A stretch of 64,000 bases of DNA. It comes from Adineta steineri (taxonomy: Eukaryota; Rotifera; Eurotatoria; Adinetida; Adinetidae). The number at the start of each line of letters is the position of its first letter. Position 1 is the stretch's first letter. Positions 1 through 11,434 of this stretch are shown here, in pieces. The DNA is taken from NCBI GenBank assembly GCA_905250115.1, contig CAJNOI010000355.1, positions 1 to 64,000 of the forward strand, given 5' to 3'. The position numbers were made by a program, and so were the translations under genes. Below the pieces are notes generated by a model. That model did no database searches, was not told the DNA's origin, and worked only from the letters and a program-made list of their open reading frames with translations.

Positions 1-2
1 CA

Positions 3-632
3 AACCAGATTTCGAACACTGTCGGTGTTCTTCTCAACGCAGGCAGTGGTACTTTTAACGCTCAAACTACTTATCCAGTTAGCAGTAGCCCAGTTCCTGT
101 AGCAGTCGCCGATGTTAATAGCGACAATAAACCCGACATTATTTATGCAAGCTATGCTTCGAACAATACCGGTGTTCTCCTCAATACAGGCACTGGCACT
201 TTTAATGCTCAAACCACTTATCCAGTTGGTACTAATCCAGGTGCCGTAGCAGTCGTAGATGTTAATAACGACAGTAAACCTGATATTATTGTTGCAAACC
301 AGGGTTCGAATACCGTCGGTGTTCTTCTCAACACAGGCAATGGCACTTTTAATGCTCAAGTTACTTACCCAGCTAATGGCACTCCAACTTCAGCAGTCGT
401 CGTCGATGTAAATAGCGACAGTAAACCTGATATTATTGTTGCAAACCAGGGTTCGGCCACCATCGGTGTTCTTCTCAACACAGGCAGTGGCACATTCGCT
501 ACTCAAATTGCTTACGCAGTTGGTACTAGTCCAAATTCACTAGCTGTCGTCGATGTAAATAGTGACAATAAACCCGATATTATTGTTGCAAACTCTGATT
601 CGAACACCATCAGTGTTCTCTTGCATTGTTAG
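3..632 (+). CDS. FG-GAP/VCBS repeat protein, 3' end only
   Basis: An open frame enters from the left window edge and stops at TAG 630-632. About 209 residues are visible. They are four to five near-identical repeats of roughly 50 residues. Each carries an Asp-rich loop of the type DVNSDxKPDII (a calcium-binding-like FG-GAP/VCBS signature), then a VGVLLNTGxGTF strand and a TYPVGTxP linker. Such repeats fold as blades of a beta-propeller and usually sit on secreted or surface proteins. No start, signal peptide or intron is inside the window. The repeats are so similar that recent unit duplication is likely. The protein ends shortly after the last blade, with no membrane anchor. The function is unknown beyond the fold. 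Confidence 0.85.
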   Translation, partial: NQISNTVGVLLNAGSGTFNAQTTYPVSSSPVPVAVADVNSDNKPDIIYASYASNNTGVLLNTGTGTFNAQTTYPVGTNPGAVAVVDVNNDSKPDIIVANQGSNTVGVLLNTGNGTFNAQVTYPANGTPTSAVVVDVNSDSKPDIIVANQGSATIGVLLNTGSGTFATQIAYAVGTSPNSLAVVDVNSDNKPDIIVANSDSNTISVLLHC

Positions 633-929
633 GACTGATAAACGACTGATCTTTATTTATTCATTGACATTGCTATTGCGCTACTAAGTACATTATTCAA
701 AGAAAACATTATACAATATTGGCTGATATTCAGTGTTGCCATTTTTTTGCTGCCTTCTCTCTGTCGTTTCTGCTTTTTTAAATATTATATCACTTATACT
801 TATAATAAATAATTCTCATCTAAATGATCATTTTTCGAATTCTAAAAGCAAAGTTTTACTAATAATCACTAATCATTGTATTGTTCTATTTTCAACTTAA
901 ACTGTCTACCCACGGAAATTTTTTTGGAA

Positions 930-1066
930 AAAAACCGCCCCTTACAGCGGCTACCAGAACCGCGGTTTCAAGCTGTTTTAGAGATATGCATTAAAGGTCT
1001 GACTTTCGCGACAGTATTTTACCGCTCGAAACCGCGGTTATTAGGAACGTGTTTTTAAGCGGTTTC
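930..1066. repeat. Small imperfect palindrome (MITE-like)
   Basis: Inverted arms are centred on GAACCGCGGTTTCAAGC (957-973) and its complement at 1023-1042, with weaker outer pairing. No coding potential is seen. It lies in the spacer between the FG-GAP gene and the next gene. Confidence 0.5.
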
Positions 1067-1084
1067 AGAGATACACATAAATGG

Positions 1085-1147
1085 TCTGGGTGTGGGTGCG
1101 TCTTAGTGTGAGTTAAAAGAAGATAAATACTCACACCCACACCCTAG
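1085..1147. repeat. TGTGGG-type hairpin
   Basis: The left arm CTGGGTGTGGGTGCG (1086-1100) pairs with the right arm ACTCACACCCACACCCTAG (1129-1147) across a loop of about 28 nt. It is one of about ten similar hairpins in this window. It sits immediately upstream of the next gene model. Confidence 0.75.
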
Positions 1148-1160
1148 TCTGATCTTATTA

Positions 1161-1936
1161 ATGATTGCAGTAATTGTAATTCCATCAATGATTATTTTAA
1201 AACTAAAAACAGGCAGGACAACTGAAACTATAATGAATATAACTGTATCAACTGACATAACACCATTAATTACAAAAGAAAACAAACCAACAACATCAGT
1301 TACAAAACCAATTGGTAGGAAAGTTTTATATTCTTCTTTAGTGTAAATTTTCTTTCTTTCTTGTAATTTTATATAGTGTTACAAATATTTCGACGAACAA
1401 ACGAAGTCGTCTATGCTATATGGAATACAACTGCAGGTAATGATCGTTCACTATCTTTACCCGGTCAAAACACAAGTACATATTGGCCTAGTGAACCACC
1501 TCAAGCTGCATTAGATGGTAATTTAAATACCGAATATTCCAATCATGGAATTTGTAACGGACATAGTCCACTACAAGATGAATGCGGAATAAAAACTGGT
1601 TTCTATATAACATTCAAAAGTAAACCGTTCATTCTCGTGCAGTTTCGTATGGCTACATTTCAAAATTCTCCACCTCGAGATCCAAACACAATTACAATTG
1701 AAGGTAGCAACAATAAAGAATCGGATTTAGTTTTTGGAACAAGTTGGACTAAGATTTATGATGGTGATACAAGTCTCGCGAAAAATCCAGGAAGACGAGT
1801 GTATGGTGGTACACAAACAATGCCCAATAATTCGTTGTCGTTTGCAAGCTATCGTATTATCATTACTTCAAAAAGAGGAAAACATAATTGTGTCTCTTAC
1901 TCAGAATTTGAGATGGCAGGACGATTTCCCGATTAA
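1161..1936 (+). CDS. Discoidin-like (galactose-binding fold) membrane protein
   Basis: Two exons are proposed: 1161-1314 and 1377-1936, with a 62-nt intron (donor GTAGGA, acceptor TTATATAG after a pyrimidine-rich tract). The phase matches across the junction and gives 237 aa. The start is uncertain. The frame is open upstream to 1107 and would add hydrophobic residues just before Met1, so a further 5' exon is possible. The N-terminal 13-17 residues are hydrophobic (a probable single membrane segment). They are followed by a Thr-rich stretch and then, from about residue 65, a domain resembling F5/8-type C/discoidin folds (ALDGNLNTEYSN loop, W and F core strands, a final SEFEMAGRF strand). A type II anchored, extracellular ligand-binding protein is inferred. 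Ligand unknown. Confidence 0.55.
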
Positions 1937-4314
1937 TTTGTTTGAAAAATATTTAACTGACTGACAGCACATATTAATTATCAAAGGACGCCTCTGTTTT
2001 CTATTTGCTTATTTTCTGAATCGCTTTTTGAATGTAATTGTGTTCGTGTCTAAATATCTAGTCAAGATGTACTTGTGGTGTGATTTGTAATCGAATAAAT
2101 GTCCCTTTTTTCCTTACGCTGACTCTAAATCTTTTAATTATTACGAATAAAATAAAATACAAATCAAATAATTTATTATAACAGACAAATTGACATTTTT
2201 ATACGCATATATTTTTTCTGCATAATACATGAAAGAGAAAGAAAAAGAAAAGAATTTTTTTATATTTATGATATAGATATAAGAGTAACAAATCAGTCCA
2301 TGTTCAAGCTGAGTCTATTTGACAGAGCTCCGTGAGTTCTATTTAGAAATAGCGACATGCGCGAGAACAACATACTATTAAAAAGTTTCATAAAAAATGA
2401 AGATGGCTTGTAATAGTATTCTTTTGTTACGTAGATACTTAGTACTTGTGCAACAGCTATGCATTGAAAGACAATGTTATATTCCATCGATTGACATTTA
2501 ATAAGTGAATCTTCTTTCTACTTATTACGATTTTATCTCGATATTTTCCACTGCTATCAGTTTACTCTTATTTTCGGATCGGTTGCTTCTAGACAGATTA
2601 GGCGCGTCTATACACAGTCAACGCTACTGAACAATCTCAGAATCAAAGTTGAATAGTTTCACAGTTTGTAAAATAAAATAAGAAACACAAAAAGATCTTT
2701 ATGTTTTAATTCAAATAGTATCTATAAATAAGTATAATAGATTAAAGAGAAAATGGTACTATTACAATCTTTATAAATATAAATAAAGAGCCAATCGTGT
2801 ATGGTAGTATTTTATGTTCGATGATCGATTGTCATTGATCTTGAATTTTAGCAATCCTACATAAATATTAGACATTTGTCTAGTAAAAGTAATCATAGAT
2901 TTAAATTGTGCTCTGTAAAGTTGTACTCTATATCTACTTGATGTAAATATATAATTAATAATAAAAAATACAATCATAAATCAGGAAAATTAAGACTTAA
3001 ATGTGCTATACAGAGTAAAGAGAGAAATTTGCATCTTTAGGACACAGAAACGAAATAAATATAAATAAGTATTGAGAATAATACAATATCAATACAGAGT
3101 AAGGATTTAAAACTATTGGTAAAATTAAACTATATAATAACGATAAATGTATATTATCGATCATTATATGAAAAAAACAAACTCGTCTCTTTCGTATAAC
3201 TTGATTGAAGTTGGTAACATATTGAGAATAAATAAAACAAGTTTTTGTTAGTTTGATGCATGTATCCTTAGAGTATTGAATTCTAACCAATTATAGTATC
3301 GAAAATGATTATTCGACTTTTGTTTCAGTAATTATGATAATGAAGAAAAATATTCTATCTAAAATTTAAAAAATGAAACTGGGTGTGGGTAGAATAGTTT
3401 GATAGTCAAGTAAATTTTAATACTCGATTACTCGAATATTAAACTTGTAGAAGCTTAAGATTCGTAACAAATTAACGAGTTCTATACTACTGACTTTCTT
3501 TCGCGTCGTTACAGTATAGCGACTATATATGGAACAAAATATTGAATCAAACTAGTTCTGATATGAAGCAAGAAAAAAAACAGTGAATTTGATTTTGCCG
3601 GGCGGAAGATTGTAAAATCTATTCTAATTTATTCAATACGGTTTTGATAATTACCGTATGATAAAAAGCAAAAATATGTTTATTATAACACATAGGTTAT
3701 GATTCACATCGATACATTTATATATAATTGTTATATATATACAAGAACGACAAAAGAGTATTGTATTCATTTTTCAGTATTCGTTTTATTTCATTCTATA
3801 TTGACACTCTTTTAATAAAATAAACCACGGCAAAGATACGATGTTTTTTTCTCTTATCTACAATAAAAAACAATATGTAAGCACATGTAGACTAAATAAA
3901 TATATTCTTTTTTGTTTTAAGCTAACGAAAAAAGGTAAGCATACATTGTATATAATCAGTCGTTTAACTCTTATTATATACATTTGTAAAAATTGAAGGT
4001 ATTTTTTGTAAGTTAATTTTATTGTCTCATCATATTATCTTAGTTTAGAGGGAGTTGGAGTCGCTCGAATATGGCGTATCCTTGTAAATAGTTTTCCTAT
4101 TATAGAGGAGTCAATTATGAAATCATGTTATTGGCTGACCATATCAAACTAATAATTTTAGTTTCTTTATTGTCTAATTGATCGCGTAACTTATTTCATT
4201 TTATATGCAAATCGAACCGTTAGGCTATCTTATTAATCATTATGAAATAAGAAATATTAAAAATTTAAAAAAAAATTATTTTTAGATATTTTATAGTTTA
4301 GTTATATCCTAAAC
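1937..4314. other. Intergenic, AT-rich
   Basis: About 2.4 kb with no supportable gene; the short open frames here lack family resemblance and splice support. It contains one unpaired TGTGGG-type arm (GGGTGTGGGT, 3381-3390). The last few hundred bases presumably hold the promoter of the downstream peptidase gene, but no specific element is recognisable. Confidence 0.6.
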
Positions 4315-5304
4315 ATGTCGCCGATAAATACTACAACAGAAGAAACAAAACAATTACGAGATTTATATCCAGAAATTGAACCATATAAAACTGGTATGTT
4401 GAAAGTATCTGATATTCATATTTTATATTATGAAGAAGTTGGAAATCCTTCTGGTAAGCCAGTAGTATTTGTACATGGTGGACCAGGTGGTGGTACTGAT
4501 CCACGTGATCGACGATTTTTTGATCCAGAAGCATATAGAATTATACTTTATCATCAACGTGGTGCTGGTGATTCAACACCACATGCGTGTTTAGAAGAAA
4601 ATACGACATGGGATTTAGTTGAAGATTTAGAAAAATTACGTAAACATGTCAATATTGATAAATGGGTTGTATTTGGTGGTAGTTGGGGATCGACATTATC
4701 TTTAGCTTATGCTGAAACACATCCCGAACGTGTGAAAGCATTAATATTACGTGGTATATTCTGTTGTCGTCGTAAAGAATTATTATGGTTTTATCAAGAA
4801 GGTGCTTCAATGATATTTCCTGATGCATGGGATAAATATTTAGAACCAATACCTGTTGGTGAACGTGGTGATTTAATGTCGGCATATCATCGTCGATTAA
4901 CTGGTAACAATGAAGAAGAAAAGTTAAAAGCAGCTACAGCATGGTCAGTTTGGGAAATGGCAACATCACGTTTATATGTTGACCCATCATACATCGCTCA
5001 TGCTACTGATGATGCAAAATTTGCTGTTGCTTTTGCTCGTATTGAAACACATTATTTTGTAAATGGAGCATTTATGAATGAAGATGAACAATTACTTAAA
5101 AATGCTGATAAAATCAAAGATATACCAGGTGTTATAGTTCAAGGTCGATATGATGTTGTTTGTCCAGCTCGTTCAGCTTGGGATTTACATAAAGTTTGGC
5201 CAAAAGGTGAATTACATTTTGTTGATGATGCTGGACATTCAACAAAAGAACCTGGAATTGTCCATCAATTAGTTAATGCAACAGATAAATTTCGAGATTT
5301 ATAA
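4315..5304 (+). CDS. pip: Proline iminopeptidase (alpha/beta hydrolase, S33)
   Basis: A 329-aa single-exon gene. It removes N-terminal proline from peptides and probably acts in the cytosol, as no signal peptide is seen. The family signature is complete: oxyanion-loop HGGPGGG at 54-60, nucleophile elbow GGSWGS at 121-126 (Ser123), acid Asp280 in QGRYDVVCP and His308 in AGHS. The length equals that of bacterial and plant enzymes (about 310-330 aa). The ATG at 4315 gives the usual N-terminus that starts with a YPEIEPY-like strand. The lack of introns, in a region where most genes have several, together with its prokaryote-like sequence, suggests acquisition from bacteria. That is an inference needing a tree, because eukaryotic homologues exist in plants and fungi. 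It converges on the CRAL-TRIO gene. Confidence 0.9.
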   Translation: MSPINTTTEETKQLRDLYPEIEPYKTGMLKVSDIHILYYEEVGNPSGKPVVFVHGGPGGGTDPRDRRFFDPEAYRIILYHQRGAGDSTPHACLEENTTWDLVEDLEKLRKHVNIDKWVVFGGSWGSTLSLAYAETHPERVKALILRGIFCCRRKELLWFYQEGASMIFPDAWDKYLEPIPVGERGDLMSAYHRRLTGNNEEEKLKAATAWSVWEMATSRLYVDPSYIAHATDDAKFAVAFARIETHYFVNGAFMNEDEQLLKNADKIKDIPGVIVQGRYDVVCPARSAWDLHKVWPKGELHFVDDAGHSTKEPGIVHQLVNATDKFRDL

Positions 5305-5616
5305 ATCATTTGATTATTATCTGTTTTCTTTTTTTCTTCTTTGATTGATTTATTACTTCTATTGTATCGTATAAAAGTGTTTTGTATTCTTATGCAGATC
5401 TACAAAATAAAAAGTGATTGATTTTAGATTGAAGATAATTTATTCGCACCAATTGTCTAGTAACTTTCATGTTATTTTTGAAAAGAAAATAAACAAAATC
5501 TAGAGTTATAAGTTCATTTTATTTCTGTATCGGTTATTAAATAATTTCAAAAAGATATCATTTCGAAAAAATACAATTTTTGATTTGATGCAAACGGATT
5601 GTCTTTTTTTTTGTTT

Positions 5617-6504
5617 TCATTTATCACCATTAATATCCTTACTCCAATCATAAACTGGAATACAATCGGGTGCTGTTGAACATGAATGACAACTACCACC
5701 ATATTCGCAAGGTAGTTGATCGGAATCGATATGTTGTAAAAGTATCGTTGATATATCAGAACCTTTTTTAACAACTACAATTTTTGTTTTGGTCACTGGA
5801 TCAAGCCAATGTTTTACTAAATTCCAAAGAATAGGAAAAATTGCTGGTGGATTTACTAGAAACATTTGTGCTAGACGTTCAGGATAATAAGTATCATCGA
5901 TATTAATAGATTGTTTAAATAAAGGAAGTACTTTTCTCATCTCCACTTTACAACCATTTAAATCATGAAGTAACGCAAAACTTTCTATATGTTTTCCTGT
6001 TTGTCGACTACGTTCTCTTGCTAATCGACAATGCAATTCTAGCCAATATATATGACATTGAATTAATTCTCCTGGTTGAAAACTATTCAGTAATCTATCT
6101 ACATTGAATAGACCAGATTTTTCAATATATAATGGTCGATCAGTTTTTGTATAACCATGATCAACAAATGGAACTATTTTTTGAAGAAGATTCACTCGAT
6201 CAGATGTAGGTTTATGTTCAAGTACTAAATCAACATGATTATCCATTCTCCATTTTATCATTTCGACAAGACATTTAATTGTATGAGGTACATTCCATTT
6301 TCTAGCTCGAAGAAATCTATGTAATTCATAATGCCATTCATTTTCTTCTTCTTCTCTCTCAAATTTAGTATCCAATTCTAAATTAAGTTTATATTGAAGA
6401 TAAGATGTATAATTCGGTTGTAATTCATTGTAAACAATAGTAAATTTTTCTTGTTCTTCAGTTGTTAATTGATTAATATCAAATAATGGACTAGACGTGA
6501 TCAT
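5617..6504 (-). CDS. SEC14/CRAL-TRIO lipid-binding protein
   Basis: A 295-aa intronless gene. Residues about 55-90 form the CRAL-TRIO N-terminal helical domain (HRFLRARKWNV motif). Residues about 110-275 form the lipid-binding domain (DRPLYIEKSG strand, a DLNGC strand, YYPERLAQMFLVNPPAIF and a WLDPVTKTKI end, then LPCEYGG). Proteins of this family exchange phosphatidylinositol, phosphatidylcholine or other hydrophobic ligands between membranes. The particular ligand cannot be read from sequence. There is no GOLD domain or membrane segment, so it is a cytosolic, minimal SEC14-like form. The Cys-rich tail (CHSCSTAPDC) is unusual for the family. It is arranged tail-to-tail with the iminopeptidase, 312 nt apart. 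Confidence 0.85.
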   Translation of the reverse strand: MITSSPLFDINQLTTEEQEKFTIVYNELQPNYTSYLQYKLNLELDTKFEREEEENEWHYELHRFLRARKWNVPHTIKCLVEMIKWRMDNHVDLVLEHKPTSDRVNLLQKIVPFVDHGYTKTDRPLYIEKSGLFNVDRLLNSFQPGELIQCHIYWLELHCRLARERSRQTGKHIESFALLHDLNGCKVEMRKVLPLFKQSINIDDTYYPERLAQMFLVNPPAIFPILWNLVKHWLDPVTKTKIVVVKKGSDISTILLQHIDSDQLPCEYGGSCHSCSTAPDCIPVYDWSKDINGDK

Positions 6505-7234
6505 ATTGTTTTAGAAAAGAATTGAAATATTCTTAAAATATCAAAATAAATCAAGTTTATAATCGATTGATGATCACAGATGCTATTCCGATCTGAAGGT
6601 GAGACTGTCAACTATAATCTTCTCAAATCGAATATTAGAAACTGTATATTAATAACTAGTCCAAGCAATAAAGTTTTTCTTATAAGAAGAAAAACAAAAC
6701 AAAATAGAATTAATATTCTTAAAGTATATGCTTATGATACTGACGGTGACATAAGTCGTTATTTGCTTGTCGAAACAGTAAAGAATCTGTATATTTCATT
6801 TTGTATTGTCAGTAAAAAAAGAAGGTGAGAGATAACATTGAAATGACTGTAACATATTGATGATATCACTAAAACAACACGTAACACTTCAGCTGATGAC
6901 TAATGGTAAAGAATTTCTGTTGAATGATGAAAACTTTCTTATATTACTCGAACTAATGATATTGAAGGACGACTAGATCAATTCATAGCACATCTATTTT
7001 ACTATTCTAATCGTATTTGGAGATAAGAAATATAAAGAAGCACTACGACTTAAGACTGAATAACTAATCTGGTTCAATTTTTCTTTTTCTCTCTCGCTGA
7101 CTCTATATTAAACCTCATTATGATTTATTCATTGATTTATTTTATTCTATAAAAATAAAATGTCAAAAAAACCGGTGAAAACTAACTAAAAAGGTATTCT
7201 ATATAATGTGTAAAAACAAAAATGAAACAAATCA
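6505..7234. other. Intergenic; possible degenerate coding trace
   Basis: An 82-codon open frame at 6580-6828 has no recognisable family and is followed by frames full of stops. At most this is a gene remnant. No RNA gene was recognised. Confidence 0.4.
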
Positions 7235-8955
7235 TTAAAATAGAGTCATTCGAGAAGATTTTCTTCGTTGTCCATTTTCATTATTTGATGATGTTGACAA
7301 TCTCTTCGTTTCTACAATAGCTGTTATTGTTCCATTTGATAGATCATTTTTATCAATTGAAGGTCTATTTAGATTATTTTCTCCTTCTAAAACCATATGT
7401 AAATCATATGCAGTTTTAGATTCTTCTAAAATCTTCGGATCTGAATCACGTTTATAAAGAAATGATAAAATTGGTGAAGTTAATAGTGTTAAAATAGTTG
7501 CCATTAAAACAAACATGGCAAATATAACAGGTGATATAACTTTAAGTTGTACACCAATATTTAAAACAACTAATTGAACAATACCACGTGTATTCATTAA
7601 AACACCCATTGATGCACAATAATACCAAGATTTTCTTGCACATATTTTTGTTGCGATTGTTACTGGAATTATTTTTGATACTGAAGCTAAAATAATAAGT
7701 ATAGCTAATGTCCACCATGAGCGACCAGTATTTAATAGATTTAAACGTGTTTTTAAACCACTATTCGCAAAATAAAGACTAAAATAAAAATAAAATTATT
7801 TATTTCGTAAATTTATTAAAAATTTATTTACGGTAAGAAAAATTCAACAATAAGTAATTCAATACGTATTGATAAAAATTCAACTAATTCACCTTTTCGT
7901 GGTATACAAAGACCAGCAATAAATGCTCCGAAAAATGCATGAATACCTATTAAAATTATTATTTATTTTTTTTTCTAAAAAACGAAAATCCTTTTACCCA
8001 TGACTTCAGTGGTAAATGATGCAATTAAAAGTAATAAAAAACAACCAACAACAATATAAACATTACAATCATCATGACGTTGTAGATAAAAACCATGAAT
8101 ACGATTAAATATTGGTCGTATTATAAATATCATTATTGCTATAAATGCTAATGTTAATAATAATGTATAAAGACCTTGAAGAGCCGAACCACCGGATGAA
8201 AAAGCACTAGCGACAGCTAAAACAACCCAAACAACAATATCTTCAACTGCAGCTAAACATATTGTTTGAATACCAATTGGTTCATTAAGTAAATTCATCG
8301 AATTTAATAATGTTGCTAATACAGGAAATGCAGAAAAACCAAAACCAGAAGCTTTAATTGAAATTAAATTCAATATATTTAGAAGAGAATAAATCATTTT
8401 TCTTACCTATAAATAAAATAAAAGCTGTTTTACTTGCTACTATTCCATCATTTAATTCATAAAACCATAGAGCAACAGCACAACCAATACCCACTTGAAA
8501 AAACAAAACTATCATAAGATTATTTTCTTTTAATTTTCTACATACCAGGTACAATTATACTGACACATGCAACAGGAATCGTTACTTTCCAATTTGCTTT
8601 TATTTGATTTAAATCAAGTTCTAATCCAAGAAAAAACATGAAAAATATTAAACCTAAATTTGCTATTAATTGAAAAATTTTCAATGTTGATGCGGGCCAT
8701 ATTGCAGATGACCATCCTTTAGCATAACCTAAAATAAATAAATAAAAAAATTTACTAATTTATATGTATATAATTCTATTTACCAAGTATTGATGGACCA
8801 AAAATAATTCCAGCAATGATTTGTCCAATAACTTGTGGTTGACCAATAAATGATAAGAGTTTAGCAAGAATTTTACATACAATTAATGTAATAAATACTT
8901 GTAATAAAAACATTGCCAATGCTGATTCATGAGGATTTTCAAATAGAGTAACCAT
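7235..8955 (-). CDS. CPA2-type cation/proton antiporter (KefB/CHX-like)
   Basis: Six exons on the minus strand: 8955-8784, 8728-8546, 8493-8407, 8351-7998, 7946-7832, 7778-7235. The introns are 50-56 nt and every phase is consistent, giving 484 aa. The protein has about 12 membrane segments with no signal peptide. Family landmarks are IGQIIAGIIFGPSILG (first helices), FFLGLELD, SKTAFILFIGASGFGFSAFP, the ion-pocket helix LAAVEDIVVW (the paired acidic ED of CPA2 exchangers), FFGAFIAGLCIP and LYFANSGLKT near the end. It should exchange Na+ or K+ for H+ across the plasma or an endosomal membrane. The short hydrophilic tail (about 70 aa) lacks a TrkA-N or USP domain. Similarity is closer to bacterial Kef/NapA-like and plant/fungal CHX proteins than to animal SLC9A1-type exchangers (judged by motif only). 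Confidence 0.85.
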
Positions 8956-10348
8956 TTTTTTTTAATTAAATCTAATTCAATAATAAATTACAAATTCGAG
9001 ATTTCTAAGATAGTTTAGAAATAATTTTTATTCTAAAAGCAGCGAAAATCATATACTGATTTGATAAATGACGAAAATATAATTGTCCAACATCAATTTC
9101 TGACAGAGATACAGAAATTCATTTTTTGAGAGCTTCATACCAATACTCACTCTGTTTATTTATAAAACATCGGAATTTATTATCAAGTTTCGAAACAATA
9201 GGATTATTTCGTAAATTCAATTGAAAAAAAATGGACTTACACTGAAATATGAAAACAATATTTTATATATATCATTTATTCTTTCCTTTATCTATATATG
9301 AGGAAAAAAACATATAGAAAAGGTTGAAAAAGATTTATTATGCAATGCAATATATATATATTCTAAAACAATGCACTCTTTGATCGGTTCTTTATTAGAA
9401 AGAAAAACTTGGTTATAAAACAGCTTTACGTGCACTTTTTTTTATTAAGGTAAAATAGATGCTATTGGATTTATGATCATTATTTACATAATTTGGTTCT
9501 TTGAAAAGAAAAAAAAAGAAAATCGATTGATTGCAATTCATCCGTGATCAAACAAATGACAAGAAAAAAAAATCAAACCGATCCAAGTTTATGATATTAC
9601 ACCTTTTCAACTAGCGTTTGAAGATTTTTATTAAATAGAAGAGATGAATATAACAAAAAAAAATAAAATTCAATAGCTTATAGCTATTATAATGTGAAAC
9701 AATAAAATGACTAACAAATATTCTTTTATTCGTTTTATATACAAAAATATTATTTCCATTGTTCATAATCGTACTAATGATTTATCTAATTTTGTTTTTT
9801 GATTATTACGTAAAATTGCATTTCATCCTTGTCAACAGAATGTTTAAATATATCGAAAGAATATAATATTCATTAATAGTGAGAAAAAATCCACAAAAAT
9901 AAACAGAAGTAATTTATATGCTATCTCGATGAGCAGAAAAATATTAAAAATATGAAATAATTCACCGTGAAAAATAAATCTGATATGCTATTTTTTTATA
10001 TATATTTTGCTTGTAAATATGACTGCTGTTATCATCACAACATCATTTAATTTAACAGTTTGTAACGCACAAGCAAGTCACATAGTTATTTATTAAAATA
10101 TTGTTTACGAAAACAGATATTTTCCTTGAATAAAATGATTATCTATGTTACTACACTGAAAAAAAAGGTGCACTGCCGAACTATTTTTGCAACGAAATCG
10201 AAACCCTTAAAAAGGTTTCGTAAACACTCAAGATACACTCAAATTGTTTTTTAAGGGTTTCGTAGAAAACCTACGAAACCTAAATAATTTTTATAATTCG
10301 TTGCAAATATTGATGTTAGTAAATTATCTGAAAAAGTAACATATAATA
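8956..10348. other. Intergenic between divergent genes
   Basis: About 1.4 kb, very AT-rich with long A/T runs. It presumably holds the promoters of the antiporter (minus) and the 361-aa membrane protein (plus). Apart from the palindromic repeat at 10185-10308, nothing specific is recognised. Confidence 0.6.
10185..10308. repeat. Short palindromic element (MITE-like)
   Basis: The terminal inverted arms TTTGCAACGAA (about 10186-10196) and TTCGTTGCAAA (10297-10307) enclose a second inverted pair, AAACCCTTAAAAAGGTTTCG and TTTTAAGGGTTTCGTAG. It is non-coding, 40 nt upstream of an ATG. Confidence 0.6.
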
Positions 10349-11434
10349 ATGTATTCAAACGGTACAGCTGGTTCTATATCAATACAATATCAAAATGCTA
10401 ATCCATTATTATATAGTCTTCCACAAGACCACATGACTATTCAGCCATATTGGATAATGGTTTTGCAACTTATAGGAATGCAACTATTTCTACGTTTATG
10501 GAACTTATATCGATACCACGTATTCTTAACAACAACAGAGATTGCTTTTATTCGCTGGGTATTATCGTTTCATAAGGAGACACTTAGAAGAACGTCTCTT
10601 GAGGTATTACGTACTGCAGAGAAGATTGAAAGAGATCATCGGGGACCACTATTTTCGTTGATATTTCGCGGACTTGAACAATCAGAAAAGTCACAAGAGT
10701 TACGTGATCGACTGAGAGGAAAGGTAGATTTTGATGTTTTTGACTTTGTATTTCAATGTCTTCCATTATGTGGACATGGTATATGGTATTGTCATATTCA
10801 ATCATCATGTATGTCAGCTGAATATGCAACTACATGGAATTGTTATAATGCATTTGGCTACAGAATATACAATTATATATTTGTATCATATTCTGGTTTT
10901 TTTACTGTTTTTATTATTAAATTAATAGCACTATTAGAAAATAGGAAAACATGGATACCAGCAACAAATTGGCAATGGTTTGCGTTCCATCTTGGTTTGT
11001 TCTCATCTATAATTACATTTGTTTTTATTGGTGCCTTAATTTTGCCTTATTTATTAACACATGTTCTGCCAATGGTGTTTGCCTATATCCATTTTAGTAT
11101 TGTCTATTTTGCTCTTCTTTCGACTATATTTATTTCTACAGGAGTATTATTCCAAAATTTTCCAGAATCGGAGAATGTAATTGTTCTGCTACCTAAGTAT
11201 TTTCCGGGAGCATACCGTCCAATTGCAGGTTTCTCGTATATTATTGCATTCGGTCTTGCTACATATCCAATATTACTTTCAACATTGTATAATTATTCTG
11301 AATATTTATATTATAGTGAAAATTATATTTATACAATGTCAAATGAATTTAATACACGAGATACTTCAACATATATTGGAGTATTTCAAAATTCAGTTAA
11401 CCAAAGACTTCATACTTTTTTAGATTTTGTATAA
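10349..11434 (+). CDS. Multi-pass membrane protein, unknown function
   Basis: A 361-aa single-exon gene starting at the first ATG of the frame. I do not recognise the family. Visible features are one hydrophobic segment near residues 33-55 (WIMVLQLIGMQLFLRLW), then a charged amphipathic stretch of about 85 residues (70-130, rich in R/E/K and likely cytosolic helices). Four or five strongly hydrophobic segments follow between about 170 and 315, with a short polar C-terminus containing several Tyr. There is no signal peptide and no obvious catalytic motif. A Cys-rich patch (QCLPLCGHGIWYCHIQSSC, about 136-154) could form disulphides in a luminal or extracellular loop. Clean frame use and normal codon texture support a real gene. 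Confidence 0.65.
   Translation: MYSNGTAGSISIQYQNANPLLYSLPQDHMTIQPYWIMVLQLIGMQLFLRLWNLYRYHVFLTTTEIAFIRWVLSFHKETLRRTSLEVLRTAEKIERDHRGPLFSLIFRGLEQSEKSQELRDRLRGKVDFDVFDFVFQCLPLCGHGIWYCHIQSSCMSAEYATTWNCYNAFGYRIYNYIFVSYSGFFTVFIIKLIALLENRKTWIPATNWQWFAFHLGLFSSIITFVFIGALILPYLLTHVLPMVFAYIHFSIVYFALLSTIFISTGVLFQNFPESENVIVLLPKYFPGAYRPIAGFSYIIAFGLATYPILLSTLYNYSEYLYYSENYIYTMSNEFNTRDTSTYIGVFQNSVNQRLHTFLDFV

Noticed and set aside
6580..6828. 82-codon frame as a gene
   Set aside because: No family resemblance, no splice partners and stop-rich continuation. Kept only as a possible remnant.
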